NCBI GenBank assembly: GCA_041905525.1
Contig: JAYRKY010000008.1
Location: forward strand, 104,560-168,559
DNA length: 64,000 bases
Reading direction: 5' to 3'
Source: SHVO01 sp041905525
GTDB taxonomy: Bacteria > Pseudomonadota > Alphaproteobacteria > Rhodospirillales > Rhodospirillaceae
How positions within the stretch are numbered: the first letter of the stretch is position 1; every line of letters begins with the position of its first letter. A model generated the notes under the pieces. The model made no database searches and was not told the DNA's origin. It worked only from the letters and a program-made list of their open reading frames with translations. Both the position numbers and the translations under genes were made by a program. Positions 41,568 to 48,601 of this stretch are shown one piece after another.

Positions 41568-42393
41568 CGGGAAGACGCCCCGCGGGTACGCCGACAAGGC
41601 GCGCCTGGTTGCCAAGGTCGGGCGCAATCCGCCTGCGGTGATCCTGGTGGAGCCGCAATTGGGGGAGAACATCGGCACCGCCGCCCGTGCGATGATGAAC
41701 ACGGGCCTCGAGGAACTCCGGCTCGTCGATCCCAAACAGGACTGGCTGTCCGACAAGGCCGTTGCCGCCTCGTCAGGCGCCGAGCGCATCCTTGAGCGGG
41801 CGCGGCGCTATGAAACCGTGAACGACGCGATCGCCGACCTTCAGATCGTCTATGCGTCCACCGCGCGGCGGCGCGAGATGGTCAAGCCGCTGATGACGGC
41901 GAAAGCGGCGGCGGCGGACATGCACGCCCGGCCAACGCAGCGGCTCGGCATTCTTTTCGGTCGCGAGCGCGACGGACTGCATAACGACGAGGTGGCGCTG
42001 GCAAACACCATCATCGAGGTGCCGCTGAATCCCGAGCACTCCTCGATGAACCTCGCGCAGGCGGTGCTGATCGTCGGCTACGAGTGGTTCCAGGCCGCCT
42101 ATGAGGGGCCGCAAGAAGTGATGACGTTCAATCGCACCACGCCCGCCTCGAAGGAGATGCTGCTCGGCCTCTTCGAGCACTTGGAGAGCGAACTGGTGAT
42201 GTGCGGTTTTCTGCGCAACGAAGAAAAAATGCCGGGGATGGTCGTCAATATCCGCAATATGTTGCAGCGGGCGGAACTGACGGAGCAGGAAGTGCGGACG
42301 TTCCACGGGATCGTCAAAGAACTGCGCTACGGCAGGCGGCCCGACCGGCCGAAACGCCAGCCAGGCTATCGGGTCGAAGATCCCCAGGACTAG
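41554..42393 (+). CDS. trmJ: TrmJ-type tRNA 2'-O-methyltransferase (SpoU family)
   Basis: SPOUT-class RNA methyltransferase, 279 aa, expected to methylate the 2'-OH of nucleotide 32 in tRNA. Trefoil-knot motifs: QLGENIGTAARAMMNTGL, ILFGRERDGLHNDE and NPEHSSMNLAQAVLIVGYEW. A C-terminal ~80-residue extension with helices (EMLLGLFEHLESELVMCGFL) is typical of TrmJ. The ATG at 41554 overlaps the Anbu stop by 14 nt in another frame; a TTG at 41533 is an alternative. Coupling to Anbu is a positional fact; a functional link is not implied. TrmJ versus another SpoU member is likely but not certain. Confidence 0.86.
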   Translation: MTENSGKTPRGYADKARLVAKVGRNPPAVILVEPQLGENIGTAARAMMNTGLEELRLVDPKQDWLSDKAVAASSGAERILERARRYETVNDAIADLQIVYASTARRREMVKPLMTAKAAAADMHARPTQRLGILFGRERDGLHNDEVALANTIIEVPLNPEHSSMNLAQAVLIVGYEWFQAAYEGPQEVMTFNRTTPASKEMLLGLFEHLESELVMCGFLRNEEKMPGMVVNIRNMLQRAELTEQEVRTFHGIVKELRYGRRPDRPKRQPGYRVEDPQD

Positions 42394-42403
42394 CCCGGCG
42401 AGG

Positions 42404-43963
42404 CTAGGTTCTGCGGCTCCGGCACCACTCCCACCATATCTTCTGAATGGCCTCCTCGAAGTCGTCGGCCAGAATTCGCCCGTTGCACAGAGGAGAGTCG
42501 GCGACGGTCGAGCGCAGGCTGACTCGCAATAACGTCTGCCGGCGGCTGTCCTCGGCGAGCGCAACAGCGCGATCTTCGTAGTCGCCTTGATCCTTGGCGA
42601 TGAGGTCGGTCAATCCCACAGTATTGAGAACCGCGGCGGCCTGCCGCCCCGCCATCAGCGGGCCCGGGAAGGCTATCACCGGAACGCCCATCCACAAGGC
42701 TTCGCATGTGGTCATGCAGCCGGAGTAGGGAAAGCTGTCGAGCGCGATGTCGACATCGTTATAGGCAGACAAGAAATCCGCGCGGGTCACGCCGCTGCCG
42801 AGATCGACGCGTGCGCGCTCGATCCCATGGGACTCCAGGGCGCGGTAGAGACGTTCACGCGCGCCATCGGTGCTCAGCACCATGTACCAGATCTTCAACC
42901 GGCTGCCGGGTATCCGCTTCATGATTCGTGCGAACGACGCTATCGCATCGTCGCCGATCTTCGCCGGGTTGTTGAAACAGCCGAACGTAATGAAGCCATT
43001 TCGTTCGGCGGGACGCGGGGCGACCGGCGGCGCTTCGCCGGGGTCGAAGCAGAGATGCACCGTGGGAAGGCGATAGATCTTCTCCTGCGCAAAGGCCTCA
43101 TAGCCGGGCGGAGCCAAAGTTTCCGTGGTCAGGAGGTAGTCCATGGCGGGAATGCCGGTCGACGCGGGGTATCCCAGCCAGCCCGCTTGAACCGGCGCGG
43201 CGCGACGCACGAAGAGCGCGGATCTGTTGGCGCCGGTGTGGCCCTCCATATCGATCAGGACGTCGACCTTCGCCGTCTTGATGAATTGAAGAAGGGACTC
43301 GTCCGAGAGACCATATACCGACGTCCAGCGTGTGACCCTCGCGATCCGCCGGCTGATGTCGTCTTCGCGCTCGGGCGCGCGCGTGGAGAAAACGCACGCC
43401 CGTACAATATGCGGCTGCAAATTTTCGAAGAGCTTCACACTGAGCCGGCCGACGGGATGGGCGGCAAGGTCGCCCGACACAAAGCCGACCACGATCGGCC
43501 GATCGGCCGTGGGCGGGTTGGCGAAATCCTGAGGCGCCGCGTGACCCGCGTATTTCTCGCGCCACCGGGCGAGGCTCTTCGATAAGGTTTCGTCGGTCGC
43601 GCCCGATACGTACTGCTGGGCATTCAGCCAGTTGCCGGCGGCCCGTGTGTAGGTCGGGTCGACTTCCAGCGCGGACTCGTATGCGGCGACGGCCTCGGAG
43701 GGGCGTCCGCTCTCTTGAAGAATCACGCCGAGGGCTGAGCGGGATTTTGCATGGGCCGGGCGCTCGTCGATCACGCGGCGGATCTCGCGCTCGGCGTCAT
43801 CCAAACGATGCAGGTCGCGGTAGACGTTGGCGAGCAGATAGCGGGTTTCGGTATCAGCGGCATTCGCCGCTAACGCGCATTCGAAAGCAGTGGCGGCCGC
43901 TTCAGGATTGCCCGCTTTAAGGGCGTTAATTCCATCCTGAGGGTGACTTTGTTCTGTGCTCAT
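42404..43963 (-). CDS. TPR plus OGT/SPINDLY-like glycosyltransferase (GT41)
   Basis: Cytoplasmic protein with N-terminal tetratricopeptide repeats (~10-115, about three units such as SALGVILQESGRPSEAVAAY) and a C-terminal GT41 domain similar to O-GlcNAc transferase/SPINDLY (~165-510). Motifs: VGFVSGDLAAHPVGRL at the start of the catalytic half, VDVLIDMEGHTGANR, GWLGYPASTGIPAMDY, FGCFNNPAKI, and DSFPYSGCMTTCEALWMGVP near the donor site. The ATG at 43963 gives 519 aa. Bacterial members modify Ser/Thr of proteins or act in surface glycan synthesis; target unknown. Transcribed alone, convergent with trmJ with a 10-nt gap. Confidence 0.88.
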   Translation of the reverse strand: MSTEQSHPQDGINALKAGNPEAAATAFECALAANAADTETRYLLANVYRDLHRLDDAEREIRRVIDERPAHAKSRSALGVILQESGRPSEAVAAYESALEVDPTYTRAAGNWLNAQQYVSGATDETLSKSLARWREKYAGHAAPQDFANPPTADRPIVVGFVSGDLAAHPVGRLSVKLFENLQPHIVRACVFSTRAPEREDDISRRIARVTRWTSVYGLSDESLLQFIKTAKVDVLIDMEGHTGANRSALFVRRAAPVQAGWLGYPASTGIPAMDYLLTTETLAPPGYEAFAQEKIYRLPTVHLCFDPGEAPPVAPRPAERNGFITFGCFNNPAKIGDDAIASFARIMKRIPGSRLKIWYMVLSTDGARERLYRALESHGIERARVDLGSGVTRADFLSAYNDVDIALDSFPYSGCMTTCEALWMGVPVIAFPGPLMAGRQAAAVLNTVGLTDLIAKDQGDYEDRAVALAEDSRRQTLLRVSLRSTVADSPLCNGRILADDFEEAIQKIWWEWCRSRRT

Positions 43964-44114
43964 TTTCGGGCTCAAAGGCGGAGTTCGCGGTGCGGTGGTT
44001 ATGACGCGGCAGCGTTCGCTGTTGCAAGCCTGGAGCGGCGATCCCACATCTGGAACGGCGGCATCGACAACGCATGATTCATTGTAAGCGCGAGGACTCC
44101 GATCGACCCGCGCC

Positions 44115-44143
44115 TTGATAAATCTCGGTAGATGGCTTATATG
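44115..44143 (+). promoter_or_regulatory. promoter of the cold-shock gene
   Basis: TTGATA at 44115 and TATATG at 44138 with a 17-nt spacer. Transcription would begin near 44150 and give a leader of about 130 nt, the length usual for cspA-type cold-shock mRNAs. This promoter and leader account for most of the 318-nt gap between the TPR glycosyltransferase start (43963) and the cold-shock ATG (44282). Confidence 0.5.
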
Positions 44144-44222
44144 AAGGATATCGAGTTACGCCTGTCTCGTTGCGCAGCCCTTTCGGGCCATTCCATTGGA
44201 CATCGCTGGATTCGTATAACGT

Positions 44223-44263
44223 CCGCGCGGCTGTCGCGCGGCCGAACACACGCATTCGTGCGT
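44223..44263 (+). promoter_or_regulatory. structured 5' leader of the cold-shock mRNA
   Basis: Two adjacent stem-loops in the untranslated leader: CCGCGCG/CGCGCGG with loop GCTGT (44223-44241), and ACGCA/TGCGT capped by a TTCG tetraloop (44250-44263). The second ends 7 nt before the AAAGGAGG ribosome site at 44269-44277. Placement suggests temperature-dependent control of translation, as for other cold-shock leaders. Confidence 0.5.
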
Positions 44264-44281
44264 ATTCCAAAGGAGGCCATC

Positions 44282-44485
44282 ATGGCCAACGGTACAGTAA
44301 AGTGGTTCAACCCGGAAAAGGGTTTCGGTTTCATTCAACACGAAGGCGGCGGCAAAGATGTGTTCGTGCACATCAGCGCCCTCGAACGTGCCGGCATTAG
44401 AACGCTGAGCGAAGGTCAGAGCGTGAGCTTCGACGTCGTCAACGAGCGCGGCAAGGATGCCGCCGCAAATCTGAAAGTCGCGTAG
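44282..44485 (+). CDS. CspA-family cold-shock protein
   Basis: Single-domain OB-fold RNA chaperone, 67 aa. RNP1 (KGFGFIQ) and RNP2 (VFVHIS) are both present, and the N-terminus NGTVKWFNPEKGFGFI is standard. The ATG at 44282 follows a strong Shine-Dalgarno (AAAGGAGG) at suitable distance; an upstream in-frame ATG at 44132 is rejected. A rho-independent terminator lies 20 nt after the stop. Expected to melt mRNA structure at low temperature or in stationary phase. Confidence 0.97.
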   Translation: MANGTVKWFNPEKGFGFIQHEGGGKDVFVHISALERAGIRTLSEGQSVSFDVVNERGKDAAANLKVA

Positions 44486-44505
44486 TAGCGTCGCCTTTCT
44501 AAGAG

Positions 44506-44536
44506 GCCCGGCGCGCGAGCGCCGGGCTTTTTTCTT
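44506..44536 (+). terminator. rho-independent terminator after the cold-shock gene
   Basis: GCCCGGCGC and GCGCCGGGC form a 9-bp stem around a GCGA loop (44506-44527), followed by TTTTTT C TTT. A textbook terminator 20 nt downstream of the cold-shock stop and 50 nt before the carD gene, which therefore needs its own promoter or readthrough. Confidence 0.93.
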
Positions 44537-44585
44537 TCGCCCGACAGAGTCCCCGCGGCGCCAGCCGCTTTTGAAGGAGATGAAG

Positions 44586-45095
44586 ATGGCTGTGAACACT
44601 GGCTCTAAAGCCGCATTCGCCCCCGGCGAGATGGTCGTCTATCCCGGTCATGGCGTCGGTAAAGTGACGGAGATCGAAACGCAGCGTATCGGCGAGCATT
44701 CGGTCGAGGTTTTCGTCATTAGTTTTGTCACTGATCGCATGACGCTTCGCGTACCGATTCAGAAGGCCAAGACCTCCGGATTGCGGAGCATCTCGACGAA
44801 GCGCGTGATGCATACGGCTCTGGCAAAACTCACGGAGCCGGCGAGCCAGAAGAAGGGGATGTGGAATCGCCGCGCGGTCGAATACACCGCGAAGATCAAT
44901 TCGGGAGATCCGCTGGCTCTGGCCGAAGTCGTGCGCGACCTGCGCCGCAGCGCCGGTGAGCGCGAGCGTTCGCACAGCGAACGCCTGTTGTATGAACAAG
45001 CCCTGGGGCGCCTGACGCACGAGTTCGCGGCCGTGGAATGCACCGAAGTCGAAGCCATGAGCGCGAAGCTCGAAACGCTTCTCAACGCCGCCTGA
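44586..45095 (+). CDS. carD: CarD-family transcriptional regulator
   Basis: RNA polymerase-binding regulator of the CarD/CdnL family, 169 aa. The N-terminal Tudor-like RNAP interaction domain reads FAPGEMVVYPGHGVGKVTEIE, followed by VPIQKAKTSGLRSI, and the helical C-terminal DNA-binding domain includes AGERERSHSERLLYEQALGRL. The ATG at 44586 is preceded by AAGGAG at the right distance; ATG 44580 overlaps that site. CarD stabilises the open promoter complex, particularly at stable RNA promoters. In alphaproteobacteria it is generally important for growth. Confidence 0.94.
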   Translation: MAVNTGSKAAFAPGEMVVYPGHGVGKVTEIETQRIGEHSVEVFVISFVTDRMTLRVPIQKAKTSGLRSISTKRVMHTALAKLTEPASQKKGMWNRRAVEYTAKINSGDPLALAEVVRDLRRSAGERERSHSERLLYEQALGRLTHEFAAVECTEVEAMSAKLETLLNAA

Positions 45096-45106
45096 GAAGG
45101 GCGGGG

Positions 45107-45125
45107 AGGGCCTTCATAAGGCCCT
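45107..45125 (+). terminator. possible terminator hairpin after carD
   Basis: AGGGCCTT and AAGGCCCT pair around a CAT loop, 11 nt after the carD stop. There is no T tract, so function as an intrinsic terminator is uncertain; it may be a weak or Rho-assisted stop. Confidence 0.4.
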
Positions 45126-45157
45126 TCACGCGCATCTGCTTGTTGGGAGGCTCGCGG

Positions 45158-45238
45158 GATGTGGTGTCAGACTCCACATCTTTTGGGGGGTCGACGGCTG
45201 TTATGAAATCAGCTGTGTCGATATGAAATCTGACACCA
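45158..45238. repeat. compound inverted/direct repeat, REP-like or IS remnant
   Basis: An intergenic patch with nested repeats. GATGTGG/CCACATC forms a hairpin (45158-45180). TGGTGTCAGA (45162-45171) is the perfect inverse of TCTGACACCA (45229-45238). TATGAAATC occurs twice in direct orientation (45202-45210 and 45222-45230). The GGTGTCAGAC core resembles sequences seen near REP-associated elements, but no transposase is present. Confidence 0.5.
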
Positions 45239-45251
45239 AATCCCGCGGCGC

Positions 45252-45458
45252 CTATTCCTTCTTGAATTCCAAGAGATCGCCGGGCTGACATTCCAGCGCC
45301 TCGCAGATCTTCTCCAACGTCTCAAAGCGCACGCCTTTGACCTTCCCCGACTTGAGAAGGGAAAGGTTGGCCTCGGTAATGCCGATCCGCTCGGCAAGTT
45401 CCTTCGAACGCATCTTGCGCCGGGCCAGCATCACATCGAGTTGGACCACGATCATCAA
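45252..45458 (-). CDS. small XRE-family HTH regulator (YozG-like)
   Basis: A 68-aa stand-alone helix-turn-helix protein of the Cro/CI (XRE) family: LARRKMRSKELAERIGITEANLSLLKSGK contains the HTH (first twenty residues show helices 1-2), followed by FETLEKICEALECQPGDLLEF, a very common ending. Its ATG overlaps the stop of the DUF2975 gene (ATGA), so the pair is co-translated. YozG-like regulators are regularly paired with DUF2975 membrane proteins. It probably represses its own operon, possibly through the long palindrome at 45986-46020. Confidence 0.92.
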   Translation of the reverse strand: MMIVVQLDVMLARRKMRSKELAERIGITEANLSLLKSGKVKGVRFETLEKICEALECQPGDLLEFKKE

Positions 45459-45943
45459 ACGATACTCGCGCTGTCGTCCGCGATCCGCGCGGCTTCAGCC
45501 ATGACGTAGCCCGCGATGTATGTGGCGAGGCCGACGATGAGGACGAAGGGGCTGGGCGGTAGGACCCCCGCGATCACGATCCACAGCGCGACTTGGCGAA
45601 TCAATCCGATGGTGCCGGGCGTAAAGACGTCGCCGTCAGCGAAGCGCACGAATAGGCGCCGCGCGTAGAAGGTCGCGATGAGGGCGGAGACGGCGTGAAG
45701 GACCAGGAACAGCCCATGGCCGCCTGTGAAGCCACGGACCGGATGCTTGATGTGGCTGGCGACGAGGTCCTGGAGATCGGGCGAGAGGACAAAGGCCGTG
45801 AACCCCATCAGCATGGCGATGCCAAGCCAGAAGCCGACGGTGAGGAGAACGACGAGGATGCGTGAGAGGCGCCGGGCGCGGTCGAAACCGGGCGAAAGGG
45901 CGAGGCTGGCGGCCACGGCAGGGGTATCGGAGGTATCGTCCAT
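45455..45943 (-). CDS. DUF2975 membrane protein
   Basis: Integral membrane protein of the DUF2975 family, 162 aa from the ATG at 45943, with GAGGAA a few bases upstream. Four hydrophobic segments are visible (~35-60, 85-105, 118-138, 140-158); VRFADGDVFTPGTIGLIRQVALW, of which the first twenty residues are typical, is the family signature between segments 2 and 3. Function unknown; the partner is always a small XRE regulator, as here with a 4-nt overlap. A signalling or stress-response pair is the usual suggestion. Confidence 0.88.
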   Translation of the reverse strand: MDDTSDTPAVAASLALSPGFDRARRLSRILVVLLTVGFWLGIAMLMGFTAFVLSPDLQDLVASHIKHPVRGFTGGHGLFLVLHAVSALIATFYARRLFVRFADGDVFTPGTIGLIRQVALWIVIAGVLPPSPFVLIVGLATYIAGYVMAEAARIADDSASIV

Positions 45944-45974
45944 CGCATTCCTCGGGGACTGGGTGATGGGCGAG

Positions 45975-46020
45975 ACTATTGCCACATAAAATAATTATTG
46001 CAAGACAATAATTATTTTAT
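45975..46020 (-). promoter_or_regulatory. DUF2975-XRE promoter with 15-bp perfect palindromic operator
   Basis: ATAAAATAATTATTG (45986-46000) and its exact inverse CAATAATTATTTTAT (46006-46020) flank a CAAGA spacer. On the minus strand TTGCAA (46003-45998) and AATAGT (45980-45975) lie 17 nt apart as -35 and -10 candidates, so one arm of the palindrome covers the promoter. This fits autorepression by the XRE protein. It also sits about 45 nt before the rpsD promoter on the other strand. Confidence 0.6.
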
Positions 46021-46065
46021 GTATCGAATGATTTAATTATCAATTTATTCAAATGCTTATCGATG

Positions 46066-46093
46066 TTGACTTCAGTCTCCCCATCCCTAAACT
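46066..46093 (+). promoter_or_regulatory. candidate rpsD promoter
   Basis: TTGACT at 46066 and TAAACT at 46088 with a 16-nt spacer, giving a predicted leader of about 110 nt before the rpsD ATG at 46212. Confidence 0.45.
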
Positions 46094-46151
46094 CCGGCCC
46101 GCTTCACTTCCGGGAACGTGTATCGCTCCAACCTTCAAAAAATGAGGGGAG

Positions 46152-46180
46152 CGGTACCGGCTTCGCAAGAAGCCCTACCG
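46152..46180 (+). promoter_or_regulatory. GCAA-tetraloop hairpin in the rpsD leader
   Basis: CGGTA pairs with TACCG, and above a small internal loop GGCTTC pairs with GAAGCC, closed by a GCAA (GNRA) tetraloop. The hairpin ends 31 nt before the rpsD start in the predicted mRNA leader. Ribosomal protein S4 represses its own synthesis in several bacteria by binding such leaders, so this is a candidate S4 site; no homology to a known leader is claimed. Confidence 0.45.
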
Positions 46181-46211
46181 GGACAACAACAAACATATAA
46201 ATGGACCTGAA

Positions 46212-46826
46212 ATGACCAAACGTACTGAGTCGAAGTACAAGATCGACCGCCGTCTCCAAGTCAATCTGTGGGGACGTGCGAAGAGCCCTCTGAACAAGCG
46301 TGAGTACGGCCCCGGCCAGCACGGCCAGCGCCGCAAGAAGCCTTCGGATTACGGCGTTCAGCTCATGGCGAAGCAGAAGCTGAAGGGCTACTACGGCAAC
46401 ATCTCCGAGAAGCAGTTCCGCAAGTACTACGAAGAAGCCATGCGCCGTAAGGGCGACAACGGCGAAAACTTGATCGGCATTCTCGAGAGCCGCCTCGACG
46501 CCATCGTTTATCGCATGAAGCTGGCGATCACGCCGTTCGCCGCGCGTCAGATCGTGAACCATGGCCACATTACCGTGAACGGCCGCCGCGTGACGGTGTC
46601 GTCCTACATGGTGAAGGTCGGCGACAAGATCGAAGTGCGCGGAAAGTCGAAGGAACTCGCGGTGATCAAGGAAGCCGCGGAATCTCCGGAGCGCGACGTT
46701 CCCGATTACATCGAAATCGACCACGGCAAGTATGTCGGCGAACTGAAGCGCGTGCCCGGCCTGAAGGACGTTCCGTATCCCGTCCAGATGGAACCGAACC
46801 TCGTGATCGAGTTCTACTCGCGCTAA
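46212..46826 (+). CDS. rpsD: 30S ribosomal protein S4
   Basis: Primary 16S rRNA-binding protein that starts assembly of the 30S body and helps form the mRNA entry site. At 204 aa it has the normal length. The N-terminal region has NLWGRAKSPLNKREYGPGQHG, and the S4 RNA-binding domain shows LAITPFAARQIVNHGHITVN and GRRVTVSSYMVKVGDKIEV. The zinc-type CX4 cluster is absent, as in most proteobacteria. It stands alone rather than in the alpha operon, which is usual in alphaproteobacteria. It has its own candidate promoter, a structured leader and a strong terminator. Confidence 0.98.
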   Translation: MTKRTESKYKIDRRLQVNLWGRAKSPLNKREYGPGQHGQRRKKPSDYGVQLMAKQKLKGYYGNISEKQFRKYYEEAMRRKGDNGENLIGILESRLDAIVYRMKLAITPFAARQIVNHGHITVNGRRVTVSSYMVKVGDKIEVRGKSKELAVIKEAAESPERDVPDYIEIDHGKYVGELKRVPGLKDVPYPVQMEPNLVIEFYSR

Positions 46827-46850
46827 CACCGAGCGCCGAAACCAAAGGAA

Positions 46851-46879
46851 AAAGGGCCCCTCCGCGGGGCCCTTTTTTG
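46851..46879 (+). terminator. rho-independent terminator of rpsD
   Basis: AAAGGGCCCC and GGGGCCCTTT form a perfect 10-bp stem with loop TCCGC, continuing into a run of Ts, 24 nt after the rpsD stop. Confidence 0.95.
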
Positions 46880-47008
46880 TTACCGAGGGATAATTCATCT
46901 CCTGCGCGCGGTTCCCCGCGCATTTTTCTTCGTCCCTTTTGACCTCGCGCGGGTATAGGATGACGCGCCGGTTGCGCCGTTTGCCACTTTTCCCGATGGT
47001 CTAGCGTC

Positions 47009-48136
47009 ATGTTCTCCAGTGGGAGTCGTCCCGTGCATCCACCGAAGCTTTTTTTGCCGTCCGCTTTCGCCCTCGCTTATGCAGGTATGCTGGTGTGCGC
47101 CGCGCCGGTGCTGGCCGCCGATGGGCACAGGGTTCTTGGCCTGGAGAACAAGACCATCGGCTTCGCGCTGAGCAGCGCGCGCTGGGGCATTTACGAGACG
47201 AACGACGGTAAACAGGAATGCCCCAAGGGCTTCAATGCCGGCCCGCGCGACCAGTTCAAGGCGCTTTACCCTGAGGGCGGCACCGTCGAAGGCACGCAGC
47301 TCGAACGCGAGATCGCGGTGCGGTTCCCGACCGAGAAGGAAGACCGCTTTCCCTACAACGAGATCGAAGGAAAAATCGGCATCGGCCTGAATCTCGATGG
47401 GCGGGTGGATGCGAACGACTTCACCTCGCCTGAGGGCGAGAAGGGAATCGATAACGCGTTCTACCGCGCGATCGGGTGCATCCGCATGTTCCGCGGCGAG
47501 GCTTCATATGCCCACTTCACCGAACTGTGGGTGCGCGAGTTCAACAACAACCGCATCCTGGTCGAGCTCACCGATGTCGATAACCTCGTGAACGACGATC
47601 ATGTCGTCGTGAACCTGTATCGCGGCAAGGACAAGCTGATCATGGATGTGAACGGGCAAAAGGTCATGCCCGGGGGGTCCAACCGGATCGACGACCGTTT
47701 CAGCAAGAAGTACACGACCAGCCTTAAGGGCAAGATCGAGAACGGCGTTCTGACAACCGAGCCGGCGGACATCCATTGGGCGTGGTCGTCGTGGTATTCG
47801 GATCCGTACGGTTACCTCTTCAAGCAGGCGCGCCTGCGGGTGAAACTCGACCCCTCCGGCGAGACGGCGGAAGGCCTGCTTGGGGGCTATAACGACATCG
47901 ACACCTTCCGGCAGACGCTGCTGCGCGGCTATTCGACGCACCATTCCGGGTATGGCGACATGTCGCAGCCGTCGATGTCGCGCGCCTTGTTCCGCAACGC
48001 CGACGGCATCCCGGGACCTGACGGGAAGAACACCGCGATCTCGTCCTCGCTGGTGCTGAAGTTCACGCAGGTTTTCATCCAGCATCCCGATCCGAAGATC
48101 GCGGCCGCCCCGCCTGGTTCCGCGACGACCCGATAA
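47009..48136 (+). CDS. exported protein of unknown function
   Basis: Not recognised. The ATG at 47009 gives 375 aa with a long Sec signal peptide (FALAYAGMLVCAAPVLAAD, cleavage near residue 37). The mature protein is soluble, acidic and Asp/Gly-rich, with two cysteines (KQECPKGFN and IGCIRMFRG). Features such as LNLDGRVDANDFTSPEGEKGIDN look like a Ca2+- or carbohydrate-binding loop, and NIRILVEL-type strands suggest a beta-rich fold. It is a single-gene unit bounded by the rpsD terminator upstream and a bidirectional terminator downstream. A periplasmic enzyme or binding protein is possible; no function assigned. Confidence 0.78.
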   Translation: MFSSGSRPVHPPKLFLPSAFALAYAGMLVCAAPVLAADGHRVLGLENKTIGFALSSARWGIYETNDGKQECPKGFNAGPRDQFKALYPEGGTVEGTQLEREIAVRFPTEKEDRFPYNEIEGKIGIGLNLDGRVDANDFTSPEGEKGIDNAFYRAIGCIRMFRGEASYAHFTELWVREFNNNRILVELTDVDNLVNDDHVVVNLYRGKDKLIMDVNGQKVMPGGSNRIDDRFSKKYTTSLKGKIENGVLTTEPADIHWAWSSWYSDPYGYLFKQARLRVKLDPSGETAEGLLGGYNDIDTFRQTLLRGYSTHHSGYGDMSQPSMSRALFRNADGIPGPDGKNTAISSSLVLKFTQVFIQHPDPKIAAAPPGSATTR

Positions 48137-48149
48137 TTCAGGCGCAAAC

Positions 48150-48179
48150 AAAAAGGGCTCCCGCGCGGGAGCCCTTTTT
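48150..48179. terminator. bidirectional terminator between the exported protein gene and grxD
   Basis: AAAAAGGGCTCCC and GGGAGCCCTTTTT form a perfect 13-bp stem with a GCGC loop. The A-tract/T-tract flanks serve both strands, as expected between convergent genes. Confidence 0.95.
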
Positions 48180-48199
48180 ATTTCTCGACGTCTGATCGG

Positions 48200-48529
48200 C
48201 TAGGCGGTCGGGACCTGCTTGTCCTTGAACAACGCTTCCAGCTCGCCGCTTTCGGCCATTTCGCGCACGATGTCGCAACCGCCGACGAACTCACCCTTCA
48301 CATAAAGCTGCGGGATGGTGGGCCACTGGGTAAATTCCTTGATGCCTTCGCGGATGCCTTGATCCGCAAGGACATTGATCCCCTTGTAGGGGACGCCGAA
48401 ATGATTGAGCACCTGGACCACGGCGGCGGAGAAGCCGCACTGCGGAAACTGCGGGGTTCCCTTCATATAGAGAACGACGTCGTTCTCGCCGATGTCCTTC
48501 TTGATCTGGTCAAAAGCGGGATTGGTCAT
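48200..48529 (-). CDS. grxD: monothiol glutaredoxin (Grx4/GrxD)
   Basis: CGFS-type monothiol glutaredoxin, 109 aa, a [2Fe-2S] cluster carrier that works with BolA proteins and glutathione. The active site reads MKGTPQFPQCGFSAAVVQ, with the glutathione-binding WPTIPQLYVKGEFVGGCDI and TVP-equivalent IPQ loop. In many alphaproteobacteria grxD lies immediately after bolA; here the two are 10.6 kb apart on the same strand, with accessory genes between. Confidence 0.97.
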   Translation of the reverse strand: MTNPAFDQIKKDIGENDVVLYMKGTPQFPQCGFSAAVVQVLNHFGVPYKGINVLADQGIREGIKEFTQWPTIPQLYVKGEFVGGCDIVREMAESGELEALFKDKQVPTA

Positions 48530-48601
48530 GATGGTCCTTTTGGAGGAAAGGTCTGATCCCGGAATATAGGGGGTGGGCCCGGGAGCACAAGCCCCACGGG
48601 G

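Noticed and set aside
44132..44281. In-frame 50-residue N-terminal extension of the cold-shock protein
   Set aside because: A strong Shine-Dalgarno directly precedes the ATG at 44282, and family members are ~67 aa; the extension lies in the predicted leader.
46939..46959. TTGACC and TATAGG as promoter of the exported protein at 47009
   Set aside because: The spacer is only 9 nt, too short for a sigma-70-type promoter.
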